Origin: an uncultured Tropicimonas sp.
Lineage (GTDB): Bacteria > Pseudomonadota > Alphaproteobacteria > Rhodobacterales > Rhodobacteraceae
Reading direction: 5' to 3'
DNA length: 64,000 bases
NCBI GenBank assembly: GCA_947497945.1
Contig: CANMIP010000010.1
Coordinates: forward strand, 62,001 to 126,000
Shown: in pieces, positions 1 through 9,482 of the stretch
How the letters are laid out: each line of letters opens with the position of its first letter
How positions within the stretch are numbered: position 1 is the stretch's first letter
The notes under the pieces: generated by a model
What the model was told of the DNA's origin: nothing
The model's database searches: none
Seen by the model: the letters and a program-made list of their open reading frames with translations, nothing else
Position numbers and translations under genes: made by a program

Positions 1-2137
1 TCCGGCTGGGCTTCGGGCGCAAACCGCGCCGGTTTGGTCCTCCAACACCCGGGAGTTGCTGACACATCCGGAGATCGCCAGCGCACCGGACTATGATGTC
101 GCGCGAAACGCCGCCGCAGAAGAGGAGGTCAAACTCGCCTTCAGGGTTCTGATGCAGGGCGTCGCGGAGGAGGTCGCCAACGAGTTCACCCGGGACGAGG
201 TGAGCTTTGACCCGCCCGCCCTGCTTCCGGAGGCGTTGGTCGGGTTCCTCCCCACTTTCGTGGAAGAGATCTGGTTCGCCTGGACGTTTGGACAGAGCTT
301 CTCGTCGAGGGAAACAGCTTATGACACGCGCAACCTGAAGATCCGGTCCTATCCCTCCTTCAAGTTCTACGCCAGCATCAGCCACCATCCCGGCAATTCG
401 CTGATCGAATGGGTGCAGAAGGCCGCCATGGCGCAGGAAAACGCGCCGCCTCCGGAAGCGGACGACGAAAACGTCCTGCAATTGCAGGAAACGCCGGTGA
501 CGATCGGTGAACATGAGGGAACGATCGAGATCAGCCTGGAGGCGGAAAGCCGGTTCTTGGAGATTCACTGGGCGCGGGACACCGGCGAACACAGTGTCAC
601 GCTGAAAGTGCTTGCGCCGACCCCGGCGGGCAAGGTCGACTATGCGACCGCCATTGCGCAGCGCCTGGAAGACATCCTCGAAGCGCAGGGGTTCTACGCG
701 TTTCCGGTTGGTGACATTGCCGAGACCAATGCGATCGAGTTCCTGGATGCCAATGTGATCTACTCGCGCGATGGCGAAACGCTGGTTGCCGACAGGCGCC
801 CGAGCGAGCTGATCCGGGCGGCGGAGACCCGCGTGGGGACAACCGCGGATGGTATCAGCCAGCTGATCCTGCGCACCGAGCTTGACCCCGGGCAGACCGC
901 CGCGTTCAGCCTGCGATCCCCGGATGATGGAAAGGTCGAACCGCTGCTCGACGGTCGGACGATCGAGTTGGCCGACAGTTTCTATTCCTTCGCCCTCTAC
1001 ACACCACCGGACAGGTTTGATCCGGACGGGGGCAAGCAAACCGCCCCGGACGAGACCTCGGCGCAGCCGGAGAAACGGCTGGGAGAGATCCTTGAAGTGC
1101 GGGATGTGCCGATCCTTTTGAGCATCGACGGGCGTGCACCCAAACGGCAGAACCTGACATTGGCCCGCCCCCCGGTTGTCCTGGTGCATGGATTGTTCTC
1201 GGACCCGGTTCACACCTGGATCAACACCCTGGCCGGCGGGCAATCCATGACGAAGGCGCTTGAAACCGCTGGGTTCCTGCCCTTTCTCGTGAATTACCAG
1301 GCGACGAATGGCGCCGAAGGGTCCGGTTCCTGGCTGACCGAGGATCGAGGCAGCAGCTTCGCGGAGAATCGGCGCGTGGTCTGGGACAGCCCTGTCGTCG
1401 ACTACAGGTCGTTCCGCTATGAATACGGCCAGCCCGGCGGCGAAGGCAGCTTCTTTTTCGAACAGCCCAAGCCGGATGGAACGCGGCTCGGCGGCATCCG
1501 CCAGGCGCTGACCCATTTCCGCGAAGAGCTGGACCTCGCAGCGACCCAGGCGATTGTTGTGGGCCATTCGATGGGCGGGCTTCTGGCGCGGGTCTGGGCA
1601 TTCGACGGGTACAACGCGGAATATGAACGTCCCGAGAATTTCTTCGCCGGGGATATCGACCGGCTGCTGACCCTGAATACCCCGCATCACGGCAGCGAAT
1701 TGCCGGAACTCAAAGACGCGCTCGGAAGGGCTGGCATCGAGGGCGAAACCACCTTGCAGAGCGCGCGGCGCCAGCTTGCCAATACCGCCCTCTGGTGGAT
1801 GCTCCATCCTGAACCCGGCGCAGTTCGCGACCTGCGCCAGATCGGGGCAACCGAGATCCCGTCCTTTGCCATCGGGACCACCGCCAGTTCCGCCCAGATC
1901 GGCAACGAACAGACCGACCCTTTCCAGCACTACAACATCCTGTATTCCTTTGCGGGGACGATCTTTTTCAACAACCCGGCGCTGCTGGACAGTTTCGTCG
2001 AAAGCCGCTTCCTGCGCTGGCGAAACACGGCCGCGCCGTTCCGCCAGTCCGCGGCCCACGGGGACCGGCCGCCCATTTTTGCCCGACAATGCGGCCGAGC
2101 TGCGTCGCTACAAGCGCACGATCAACGAAAGCATTGA
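1..2137 (+). CDS. Large alpha/beta-hydrolase (lipase-like) protein, 5' part; cut by window edge and frameshifted at its end
   Basis: The frame is open from base 2, so the gene probably starts upstream of the window; the TTG at 56 is only the first start-like codon inside it. Around residues 370-560 lies an alpha/beta-hydrolase domain: a strand plus oxyanion region (PPVVLVHGLFSDPVHTW), a nucleophile elbow (VVGHSMGGLLARV) and a later LNTPHHGSELPEL segment, a pattern typical of PGAP1/lipase-type esterases. About 350 residues of unrecognised sequence precede it. The frame degenerates after about base 2075 and stops at 2137, while the next frame takes over with protein-like sequence. The two parts are therefore most likely one gene. 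The substrate is unknown. Confidence 0.7.
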   Translation, partial: PAGLRAQTAPVWSSNTRELLTHPEIASAPDYDVARNAAAEEEVKLAFRVLMQGVAEEVANEFTRDEVSFDPPALLPEALVGFLPTFVEEIWFAWTFGQSFSSRETAYDTRNLKIRSYPSFKFYASISHHPGNSLIEWVQKAAMAQENAPPPEADDENVLQLQETPVTIGEHEGTIEISLEAESRFLEIHWARDTGEHSVTLKVLAPTPAGKVDYATAIAQRLEDILEAQGFYAFPVGDIAETNAIEFLDANVIYSRDGETLVADRRPSELIRAAETRVGTTADGISQLILRTELDPGQTAAFSLRSPDDGKVEPLLDGRTIELADSFYSFALYTPPDRFDPDGGKQTAPDETSAQPEKRLGEILEVRDVPILLSIDGRAPKRQNLTLARPPVVLVHGLFSDPVHTWINTLAGGQSMTKALETAGFLPFLVNYQATNGAEGSGSWLTEDRGSSFAENRRVVWDSPVVDYRSFRYEYGQPGGEGSFFFEQPKPDGTRLGGIRQALTHFREELDLAATQAIVVGHSMGGLLARVWAFDGYNAEYERPENFFAGDIDRLLTLNTPHHGSELPELKDALGRAGIEGETTLQSARRQLANTALWWMLHPEPGAVRDLRQIGATEIPSFAIGTTASSAQIGNEQTDPFQHYNILYSFAGTIFFNNPALLDSFVESRFLRWRNTAAPFRQSAAHGDRPPIFARQCGRAASLQAHDQRKH

Positions 2138-4757
2138 TGCGAATGCCTATTGCTGGGCCATTCGACGCGAGGCGGACTACCGGGACGAGCTGATGGCCTA
2201 TCTGCGGTCGATGGTCATGATCCCCTTCGGGGCGATGGAAACCAGCATGGGAAACGATATCGAGCTGCGTCAGCTTCAAGAGGACTTCCTGCTGTCCAAT
2301 CTTGCGCTGGGCGCCGATTACGCGCGCATTTTCGACGAGAGGACCGAGGATGACGTGCCGCGGATCTTCCTGTCGATCCTGCGCGACCTGGTGTTTCATC
2401 ACGACCCGGCAACCGACGGCGTTGTGCGGCTGGTCAGCCAGACCGGCGGGCTGGAGGCAAGCGAGCAGATCGAAGGCATCGTCCATTCCTATTCGCCATG
2501 GAACGACAAGGTGCAGCAGCGGGTTTTCCGGCTCCTGACATCCGAGATCGACGCGTTTTACGATGCGGGGTTCCCGGAAGCGGGCCAGTTAACCAACCGC
2601 TACCTGCCCTCGCAGAGCTGTTCCAGTGCTCGGGTCGAGGGCGAGGAAGCCATCCTCTGGTCGGGAATGGTGCCTTCCCATGCGGCGCAATATCTCCGGG
2701 TTGCCGATGCCCTGGACGTCTTCGTGCCGGTGCGACCGGTCAATCCCAGTTCCACCGGGCTCCTTATGAACAATGCCGCCGCCAAAGGCATGAACATCAG
2801 GGGAAAAAGCTCCAGCTGGGGGCCGCAGGTGGGCTTCATCCCGTTCAATCAGCGCTACAGCAAGTTGTGGCGGACCATGCGCGACCGGGCGAAGCGGACC
2901 TCCGAGATCGCGAAATACAGCGCCCAGACCACGATAAGCACATCCGGGGATTTCCCCGGCAAGCCGGGCCGCAAAATCGCCGTCGAGCGCGCGTTGAGCG
3001 TGTGTCCCAGCCCGCAAGGTCTGTGCGATGTCCTCACCGATCCGGAAACGCCGGATGCCGAAGATGCCGTCGTGCTGAAATGCGGCGACCGGTATTACGA
3101 CTGGGGAAATGCCGACCGGGACGGAAAGCCCGCCTTCGATCCGTGGGAGACGCTGAGCCCTGCGTCGCCTGACAAGGACCGGCAAGCCCAGCTTCTCGCC
3201 AACCCGCTGACCGTACTGGCGAACGATTCCAGCGATCTCGAACCGCGGCCCTATCTGACGGCGGATTACGATTTTCTCGCCATCGGTTTCCCCTTCGAGA
3301 ACACCGGCTGCTGGTTCGGAGGGGCGCTTGAGCAGACGGACCCGGAGGCCTGCCGCCCCGCACCGACCCCGGGCGTGACAGAGTCCGAGTTCGACAACCT
3401 GCGCGGGTTCATCAGCGAACGGCAACTCGGATTGCTGAGACGGATCAACGCGGTTGTCGAGAGGGAAACCGGTTACCAGGCCGGCTGGGTCACCCATCAC
3501 GGCCCCGAAACGCAATATGCCAAATCCCCCTATTTCGATTACCCGATCCTGGTCTTTGATCCGATGAGCGAGACCCGTGGCGATGGTGAGGCTTATCTTG
3601 TCCGTACGGGGCCAGCGGGGTTCCGGGATGTCCACCTCAAGCGGGTGTTCCTCGACGCGGCACGGCGCGGATATAATCTCTGGCCCAATCCCGACTCGCC
3701 GGCCCGGCAATGGGAGGCCCGGCGTCCCTTCGACATCCGCAAGGGTTACGACCCGCGCGACGCCGCCGACATGCCGCCCTATGTCGAGGAAGCCCCCCGG
3801 CCGATGGGTGCACTGCGTCCACCGCCTGTTTGCGCGCCCGGCACGGGAAAGGATCGGGAGGCACCGGTCGCGGAGAGCCCCGAGGAAGACGCCCCGGATG
3901 TTGCGACGGATTCCGGCTCCGATTTCGCGTCGGAGATTGCCTCTTGGGCGGGCCGGCTGGAGGCGGCGAACGCCAATTGCGATATTCCGGAACTCCGGGC
4001 GATCCGGGCGGAGATCGAGGCTGCGCAAGCGGCGTTGGGCGGCGGGTCCGAGACCGATGCGGTCGCCAGCGCCCTGCGAGAGTTGCAGGCAAGAGCGGAC
4101 GCGCATCTGGGCCGATTTTCGGCGATCCTGGAGAACTACGGGTCCGCCCTGGAGGCCTATGAGGCTGGCGAGCTCGAGCGCGCCGTATCTCACTATCAGG
4201 CCGCGGAGGAGGCCGCTGCGGGGCTTTCGGACGGGCCGCAATGCCGCGACGCCAGCCATGCGATCGGCCTGCTTGGGCGGAAGATCGCTGCGGTCACGGG
4301 CTTGAAAGAGGTCGCCGCCGGCCTTGCGGGCGCGTGTGACATCCCGGCAATGACCACCTTGTCGGAAAGCATCGCGGACAAGTCGAACCCCGCCGTGGTT
4401 GAAGTTGTGCAAATGCTCGCGACCTCCATCGAGAGCTGTCAGCCGAAGGATCTGCATCCTTGCCTGGACCCGTCGGTCCCGGCGGACGGATGGGTGCGGG
4501 AATACACGCGTGGCTGGGGTGGCGGGCACAGCGAGCATGTCAAGAAGGGCGATTTCGTCTGCTTCGGCAACATCTATGACATTCTCGACGGCGGCTTGAA
4601 GACCCGCATGGTTTGTGAGCGGGACGGGGACGAATATGTCAACTGCTCCGAGAAGTACCAATGGACCGGCGGTGTCCGGAGCGTCCGCGAGGATGGGTCG
4701 GTCTCAATCAGCTACAATGAGGGCCGTGACACGATCGTGTTTGACACGGTCGAGTAG
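2080..4757 (+). CDS. Large alpha/beta-hydrolase protein, 3' part (continuation after frameshift)
   Basis: This frame becomes protein-like at LPDNAAELRRYKRT, directly after a run of five T at 2076-2080; upstream of that it reads only as R/P/S-rich shadow. Removing one T joins it in frame to the preceding hydrolase part. If translated alone, the first good ATG is at 2193. It encodes about 890 residues: a long region without a recognised family, a Pro-rich linker near 3800-3850, a helical, Ala/Glu-rich coiled-coil-like stretch (about 3930-4420), and a Cys-containing C-terminal module ending in YNEGRDTIVFDTVE. No signal peptide or membrane segment is visible in this part. Function is unknown; it could be a substrate-recognition or structural extension of the lipase-like domain. 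Confidence 0.6.
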
Positions 4758-4896
4758 GGAAGATGTGCGGACCTGTTCCGGTCAGGCGCGGGGTCGGGAC
4801 AAGGTGCCGCCCGCGCGCAAGGCCGTCGGCAATGGGACGGATAACCGGCGCGTCCGAAGGGGCGTTGCCGGTTCGCATCGTATTCGGGTTGCGCGG

Positions 4897-5901
4897 TCAG
4901 TTTCTCGGAAACTCTGCTGATCTGCCAAGGATGTCGACGCCCTGCTGCTTCCAGAAATGCAGGAGGTCGATGAAGATCCAGTTTTCCGCCAGCTTGTCGC
5001 CGGCGCGCCGATAGATGTCGATCACCCGGAACTCTCCGGGTTTGTCGGTCCCGGGCATGCCCATGAAACCGCCGGTCGGGGTCGCGGTAAAGTTCGGCCA
5101 CCCGAAGAAGCCGCCATAGTTGCCTTCGGCCATGCGGCAGAGGTGCCGGGTCCGGGAGCGATCGGTAAAACCTGCGCGGAAGGGCGCGGAATGCTGCTTG
5201 GCGTAGCGCGGGATCGTATAGGTCGCGCCAATGCCGGCCGGGCCCCACCAGATCATGTCATCCGCCCATGTCCGGGCCAGTTCTTCCTCGAGCGACAGGC
5301 CGGATTGCCACTGTCCGAGATCGGAGATCATGGCATTGATGAGGGCGAGGGTGGTCTCGCCAACGTCGGGGTCCTGCGGATCGAAAAGCAGGCCATCATG
5401 GGTCATCGGGCCGGGTTGGACGAGATGTGCGGCGGTCTGCGGCGGGAACGGTTGCAAGCCGGCCTGCATCATCAGGTGCGGAATGTCGAAATACATGGCT
5501 GTTTCGGCGATCTTTCCGTCCTCGACCCGATTGAATTCGCAATAGCGCAGGAAGGCCATCTTCCCGGTCGGCGCGATCCCGAGCCAGCTTGCATCGAACA
5601 GCCCCATCAGGTGACCCATCGAAACGACCCAGGTCGAGGCGCAGCCGTCGATCTCGTTGCGTCCGGCGAAGAAGATATCCTGCCTGCGTTGCATATGCGC
5701 AAGCGCGCCCCGCAGCGGACGCCAGAAACGCTCCGCGACCTCTCCGGCACCGTTCAGCTCGTCGAAGGGATGAAAGCCGCGCCAGCGATACTCCTGCGTG
5801 GTGGCGGCGGCGAGTCGCTCCGCGATCTCGTCCGACATGGCGGTGCAGAGCTCCGCATGAAGCGCGGAAACCGCCGCTTTTGCATTCTGAAGGTCACTCA
5901 T
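4897..5901 (-). CDS. Tandem SnoaL/NTF2-like (ester-cyclase-type) protein
   Basis: This 334-residue protein has two consecutive SnoaL/NTF2-like alpha+beta barrel domains. Each ends with a pattern of the type FxRxxDGKIxExxxxxDIxH, and the second carries WWGPAGIG and ENWIFIDLLHFWKQQGVDIL. The same motifs recur in the proteins at 10921-11448 and 11470-12522, so they are paralogues. The ATG at 5901 was chosen over upstream TTG/ATG codons because GGGA lies 9 bases before it. The gene is divergent from the ABC-importer operon and shares the promoter region that holds two LacI-type operators. SnoaL-fold enzymes include cyclases, isomerases, dehydratases and epoxide hydrolases; the reaction here is unknown. 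Confidence 0.85.
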   Translation of the reverse strand: MSDLQNAKAAVSALHAELCTAMSDEIAERLAAATTQEYRWRGFHPFDELNGAGEVAERFWRPLRGALAHMQRRQDIFFAGRNEIDGCASTWVVSMGHLMGLFDASWLGIAPTGKMAFLRYCEFNRVEDGKIAETAMYFDIPHLMMQAGLQPFPPQTAAHLVQPGPMTHDGLLFDPQDPDVGETTLALINAMISDLGQWQSGLSLEEELARTWADDMIWWGPAGIGATYTIPRYAKQHSAPFRAGFTDRSRTRHLCRMAEGNYGGFFGWPNFTATPTGGFMGMPGTDKPGEFRVIDIYRRAGDKLAENWIFIDLLHFWKQQGVDILGRSAEFPRN

Positions 5902-5940
5902 TTCATGCATTCCCGACGTCCAACTGCCCAAAAAAACGGC

Positions 5941-5997
5941 ATTCGGCAGGGCCGCGATTCAGCTTTTTGCATACGCTTGCAAAATGCCTTGCCGAAT
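5941..5997. repeat. Inverted repeat flanking the first LacI-type operator
   Basis: ATTCGGCAGGGC at 5941-5952 and GCCTTGCCGAAT at 5986-5997 are inverted copies matching at 11 of 12 positions, with a 33-base spacer that contains the operator at 5967-5982. It could form a cruciform or a 5'-leader hairpin, or be a second protein-binding palindrome. Confidence 0.5.
5967..5982. promoter_or_regulatory. LacI-family operator 1
   Basis: TTGCATACGCTTGCAA is a 16-bp near-perfect palindrome with a central CG, the classic layout of LacI/GalR-family operators. It is nearly identical to the second site 54 bp downstream. The likely binder is the LacI-type protein encoded at 12561-13589. This is inferred from sequence form and from that gene lying within the locus. 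Confidence 0.75.
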
Positions 5998-6020
5998 TTG
6001 CGACTCGCTGTACACCCAAC

Positions 6021-6036
6021 TTGCAAACGTATGCAA
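6021..6036. promoter_or_regulatory. LacI-family operator 2
   Basis: TTGCAAACGTATGCAA has the same TTGCAWRCGYWTGCAA design as operator 1. It lies 30 bp before the start codon of the ABC ATPase gene. The 54-bp repeat distance is about five helical turns, so two repressor dimers would sit on the same DNA face. It probably represses the operon at 6066-15803 and perhaps the divergent gene. Confidence 0.75.
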
Positions 6037-6065
6037 ATGGCAAGTTACCACCTCCGGGGAGCCCC

Positions 6066-7121
6066 ATGGCCGAGATTCAACTTCGCAACCTTCACAAGCG
6101 GTGGGGCAGTTTCGTCGGCGTGCAGGATTTCAACCTGACGATCGCGGATCGCGAGTTTCTCGTCCTGCTCGGGCCTTCGGGCTGCGGCAAGACGACGACG
6201 ATGCGGATGATTGCCGGGCTGGAGGATGTCACCGAGGGCGAGATCTCCATCGGCGGCAGGGTCGTGAACGACCTGGAGCCGAAGGACCGGGATGTCTCGA
6301 TGGTGTTCCAGAGCTACGCGCTCTATCCGAACATGAATGTCTACGAAAATATCCGCTTTCCGCTGAAGGTGCGCGGCGTCGATCCGAAGACGCATGACGC
6401 GAAGGTCATGAAGGCCGCCGACATGGTGGAACTGCGCGATTTCCTGCATCGCAAGCCGGCGGAGCTTTCGGGCGGGCAGCGGCAGCGCGTGGCGCTGGCC
6501 CGCGCCATTGTGCGCGAGCCGAATGTCTTCCTGATGGACGAGCCGCTTTCGAACCTCGACGCCAAGCTGCGCGTCTCCACACGGGCCCAGATCAAGAACC
6601 TCTCCCACGAGCTGGCCGTGACCACGATTTATGTCACCCATGACCAGATCGAGGCGATGACACTTGCCGACCGCGTGGTCGTGATGAAGGCCGGCATCGT
6701 CCAGCAGGTGGGCAGCCCGACCGATATCTACGACACCCCCGCCAACACCTTCGTGGCCGGGTTCATTGGCTCGCCGGCAATGAACCTGATCGAAGGTGAA
6801 GTGACTGGCGGCACCTTCCATTCCGAGCACACGATCATCCCCGGGGTGCATCTGCCGGACGACAAGATCGTGCTCGGCTTCCGGGCCGAGGATGCCTGGA
6901 TCGCCCGGGAGGGCGAGGCCGGCCAGATCACCGCGCCGATCTACACCCAGGAGTTGTTGGGCGACGCGGTGATGATCTCGGTGCGCATCCATGGCGCGCT
7001 GGTCTCGGTCAAGGCCGAGAAGACCTTCCGCGCTCAGATCGGTGACCCGGTCGCGATCTGCGTGCCCGACAGTATCTGCCACCATTTCGAAGCCCAGACG
7101 GGCGAACGCATCGGGGCGTGA
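6066..7121 (+). CDS. Sugar-type ABC importer ATP-binding protein (MsmX/UgpC-like)
   Basis: This 351-residue ATPase energises the importer encoded by the next three transport genes. Visible motifs are Walker A GPSGCGKTTT (residues 36-45), signature LSGGQRQRVALARA (about 134), Walker B FLMDEPLSNLD and the H-loop VTHDQIEAMTLAD. The C-terminal part (about 235-351) is the TOBE/OB-fold region typical of carbohydrate-uptake ATPases. The ATG at 6066 has GGGGA five bases upstream; the frame is open further upstream through the operators, which argues against a longer protein. It is the first gene of the operon. Confidence 0.93.
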   Translation: MAEIQLRNLHKRWGSFVGVQDFNLTIADREFLVLLGPSGCGKTTTMRMIAGLEDVTEGEISIGGRVVNDLEPKDRDVSMVFQSYALYPNMNVYENIRFPLKVRGVDPKTHDAKVMKAADMVELRDFLHRKPAELSGGQRQRVALARAIVREPNVFLMDEPLSNLDAKLRVSTRAQIKNLSHELAVTTIYVTHDQIEAMTLADRVVVMKAGIVQQVGSPTDIYDTPANTFVAGFIGSPAMNLIEGEVTGGTFHSEHTIIPGVHLPDDKIVLGFRAEDAWIAREGEAGQITAPIYTQELLGDAVMISVRIHGALVSVKAEKTFRAQIGDPVAICVPDSICHHFEAQTGERIGA

Positions 7122-7177
7122 GCTCCAATCCACCCGGCCCGCCTGCCGACAGGGCCACACCACAGGAAGACGTGGAA

Positions 7178-8386
7178 ATGAAACTCAAGACGATTGCCCT
7201 TGCGGGCGCGATGTCGTTGCTGTCCTCGGTCGCTTTCGCCGATTGCGCCTTCGAAAACACCGTGCCGCTGAAATCGCTCTCTGCCGGGTTCGAAGCCTGG
7301 AAGGTCGTGACCGATGCCATGGCCGAATGCGGCAATTTCGAAGCCTCTCTGGATCAGGAATTCCGCGAGAAGCAGCCTGAGGCCTTCGCGGCCGATCCGG
7401 CGCTTTACAATATCGGCGGCGTGGCCAACGGAACAATGGTGCCGCTCCTGAATGCCGGCACGATCCGCCCGCTGGACGACCTGGTCGAGAAATACGGCGC
7501 GGCCCTGACGCCGAACCAGCTCATCAAGATCGATGGCAAGGTCATGGCGGTCGCCATGCAGGTCAACGCCCAGCACCTGATGTATCGCGCCGACATCCTC
7601 GCCGATCTCGGCATCGAGACGCCCACGAGCTGGGCCGAAATGCTCGACGCGGCAGCGAAGATCAAGGAAGCCGGCGCGGTCGAATACCCGCTGGGCGGCA
7701 CTTTCAAGACCGGCTGGAACCTTGGCCAGGAATTCATCAACCTCTTCCTCGGCGAGGGCGGCGAATTCTTCGGCGACGGCAACATGCCGAGCATCAACAA
7801 CGAGAAGGGCCTCGCCGCGCTCGAGGTCATGATGGCCATGACCGAGTATATGGACCCGGAATATCTCGTCTCCGACAGCACTTACGTCCAACAGCAGTTC
7901 CAGCAGGGCAATATCGCCATGGCGAACCTCTGGGCCTCCCGCGCTGCGGCGATGAATGACGAGGCCGAGAGCCAGGTCGTCGGCAAGGTCGCGATGGCCG
8001 GCGCGCCGATGGGCTCCGAGTTCCCCGCCACCACGATCTGGTGGGACGGCATCGTGCTCGCCGCCAACCAGAGTGACGAAGAGGCCGAAGCCGCCTTCAA
8101 GGTCGCGCTCGAGGGCATGGACGCGGAGATGGTCAAGGCCAACAACGACACCGGCATCTGGCTGATCCCCGGCTACGTGCCGGGCGAACTGGCCGCTGGC
8201 GCCGCTGCCTCCGCCGGCGCGGGCGCCAAGCCTTACCCGTCCTCGGTGCCCTTCGGCATCCTGCATACGGAGCTGGGCAACGGGCTGTCCGACTACCTGA
8301 CCGGCGCCAAGGATGCCGCGACCACGTTGGCGGATATCGAAGCCGCCTATGTGACCGCCGCCAAGGAAGCCGGCGTCGTCGAGTAA
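7178..8386 (+). CDS. Extracellular solute-binding protein of the sugar-type ABC importer
   Basis: This 402-residue periplasmic binding protein (family 1, carbohydrate type) starts with a Sec signal peptide, MKLKTIALAGAMSLLSSVAFA, cleaved before DCAFENT. The ATG at 7178 is preceded by AGGAAGA. The mature part has the features of this family, including a hinge-region WWDGIVLAANQ segment and a C-terminal helix bundle ending DIEAAYVTAAKEAG. It delivers the ligand to the permeases at 8459-10634. The ligand cannot be read from sequence; the family mostly binds mono- and oligosaccharides or polyols. Confidence 0.9.
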   Translation: MKLKTIALAGAMSLLSSVAFADCAFENTVPLKSLSAGFEAWKVVTDAMAECGNFEASLDQEFREKQPEAFAADPALYNIGGVANGTMVPLLNAGTIRPLDDLVEKYGAALTPNQLIKIDGKVMAVAMQVNAQHLMYRADILADLGIETPTSWAEMLDAAAKIKEAGAVEYPLGGTFKTGWNLGQEFINLFLGEGGEFFGDGNMPSINNEKGLAALEVMMAMTEYMDPEYLVSDSTYVQQQFQQGNIAMANLWASRAAAMNDEAESQVVGKVAMAGAPMGSEFPATTIWWDGIVLAANQSDEEAEAAFKVALEGMDAEMVKANNDTGIWLIPGYVPGELAAGAAASAGAGAKPYPSSVPFGILHTELGNGLSDYLTGAKDAATTLADIEAAYVTAAKEAGVVE

Positions 8387-8395
8387 CGAAAATCG

Positions 8396-8418
8396 CGGGG
8401 AGGGCGGCGCTCTCCCCG
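8396..8418 (+). promoter_or_regulatory. Intercistronic stem-loop after the binding-protein gene
   Basis: CGGGGAG (8396-8402) pairs perfectly with CTCCCCG (8412-8418) across a 9-base loop. No U-tract follows. In this position such hairpins usually protect the abundant binding-protein message and lower permease expression. Confidence 0.55.
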
Positions 8419-8458
8419 TTGTCCCCCCGCGAGCCTCGGAAACGCGAAGGAAAGCCCC

Positions 8459-9481
8459 ATGAAATTCAAGACCTTTGCCGTCTTCGTCGGCCCCTCGGTC
8501 CTGATGATGCTGCTCTTCATTGCGTTTCCGCTGGTCTCTGTCTTTCTGCAGAGTTTCCAGATTACACAACCGGTCTACGAGACCGTCGAGGTCGAGACCT
8601 GTACCCCCGGTTTCCTCGTCCAGACCTGCGTGACCGAGGAGAAGTCCCAGCCCGTGCTCGACGCGGCGGGCGAGATCGTTACCACCACGGAATGGGTCGG
8701 GTTGCAGAGCTATCGCAATGTGCTGGAGCCGGAAAAGGCCTGGGCGGCGATCAAGGCGTTCGATCTCACGGCGCTCCAGACCATCGACTTCTGGAAGGCG
8801 CTGCGTTTCACGCTGAGTTTCACCTTCATCACCCTGCCGCTTGTCATCGGCATGGGGCTGGCCATCGCCATCACCATCAACAACGCGACGAAGAAGATCC
8901 GCGGCCCGGTGATCTTCATCTCGCTCCTGCCCTTCATCATCACGCCCGTGATCGGCGCTCTCTCGATCAACTGGCTCTTTCGCGGCGACGGCATCCTCAC
9001 GGCCACGCTTGAGCGCCTGCTCGACCGCGACATCGCCCTTTTCGCGCAGGCCTGGACCATCGAGATCCTGATGATGTTCTACCGCATCTGGCATGTCGCG
9101 CCCTTTGCGGCCATCGTCTTCTATGCCGGCCTGCAGACGGTGAATTCCGACAGCCTGGAATCGGCGCTGATCGACGGCGCCTCGCGCTGGCAGCGGCTGA
9201 AATACATCGTCATCCCGCATCTCATGCCGCTCATCGTCTTCGTCTCGATGATCCACCTGATGGACACCTATCGCGTCTTCGAGGAGATCGTCGGCTTCTC
9301 CAGCCAGGGCCACGTGATCTCGCTGCAATGGCTGACCTATGACTTCCTGCAGCCCGACCAGTCCGGCAACCGCTCGATCAGCCGCGCCTCGGCCTCGGCC
9401 ATGCTGACCATGATCGGCATCGCGATCATCCTCGTCCCCTTGCTCAAGCGCACTTGGCGCGACCATCGCGGGAGCCACTGA
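8459..9481 (+). CDS. Sugar-type ABC importer permease 1 (MalF-like)
   Basis: This 340-residue inner-membrane permease has about six membrane segments. The EAA-loop region (SALIDGASRWQRLKYIVIPH, near residue 230) contacts the ATPase. Between the first membrane helix (residues 10-33) and the next (about 120) lies a roughly 85-residue soluble segment with Cys residues (CTPGF, QTCVTEE), presumably periplasmic. AAGGAAA precedes the ATG. Only one base separates it from the second permease gene, so the two are translated together. Confidence 0.9.
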   Translation: MKFKTFAVFVGPSVLMMLLFIAFPLVSVFLQSFQITQPVYETVEVETCTPGFLVQTCVTEEKSQPVLDAAGEIVTTTEWVGLQSYRNVLEPEKAWAAIKAFDLTALQTIDFWKALRFTLSFTFITLPLVIGMGLAIAITINNATKKIRGPVIFISLLPFIITPVIGALSINWLFRGDGILTATLERLLDRDIALFAQAWTIEILMMFYRIWHVAPFAAIVFYAGLQTVNSDSLESALIDGASRWQRLKYIVIPHLMPLIVFVSMIHLMDTYRVFEEIVGFSSQGHVISLQWLTYDFLQPDQSGNRSISRASASAMLTMIGIAIILVPLLKRTWRDHRGSH

Positions 9482-9482
9482 C

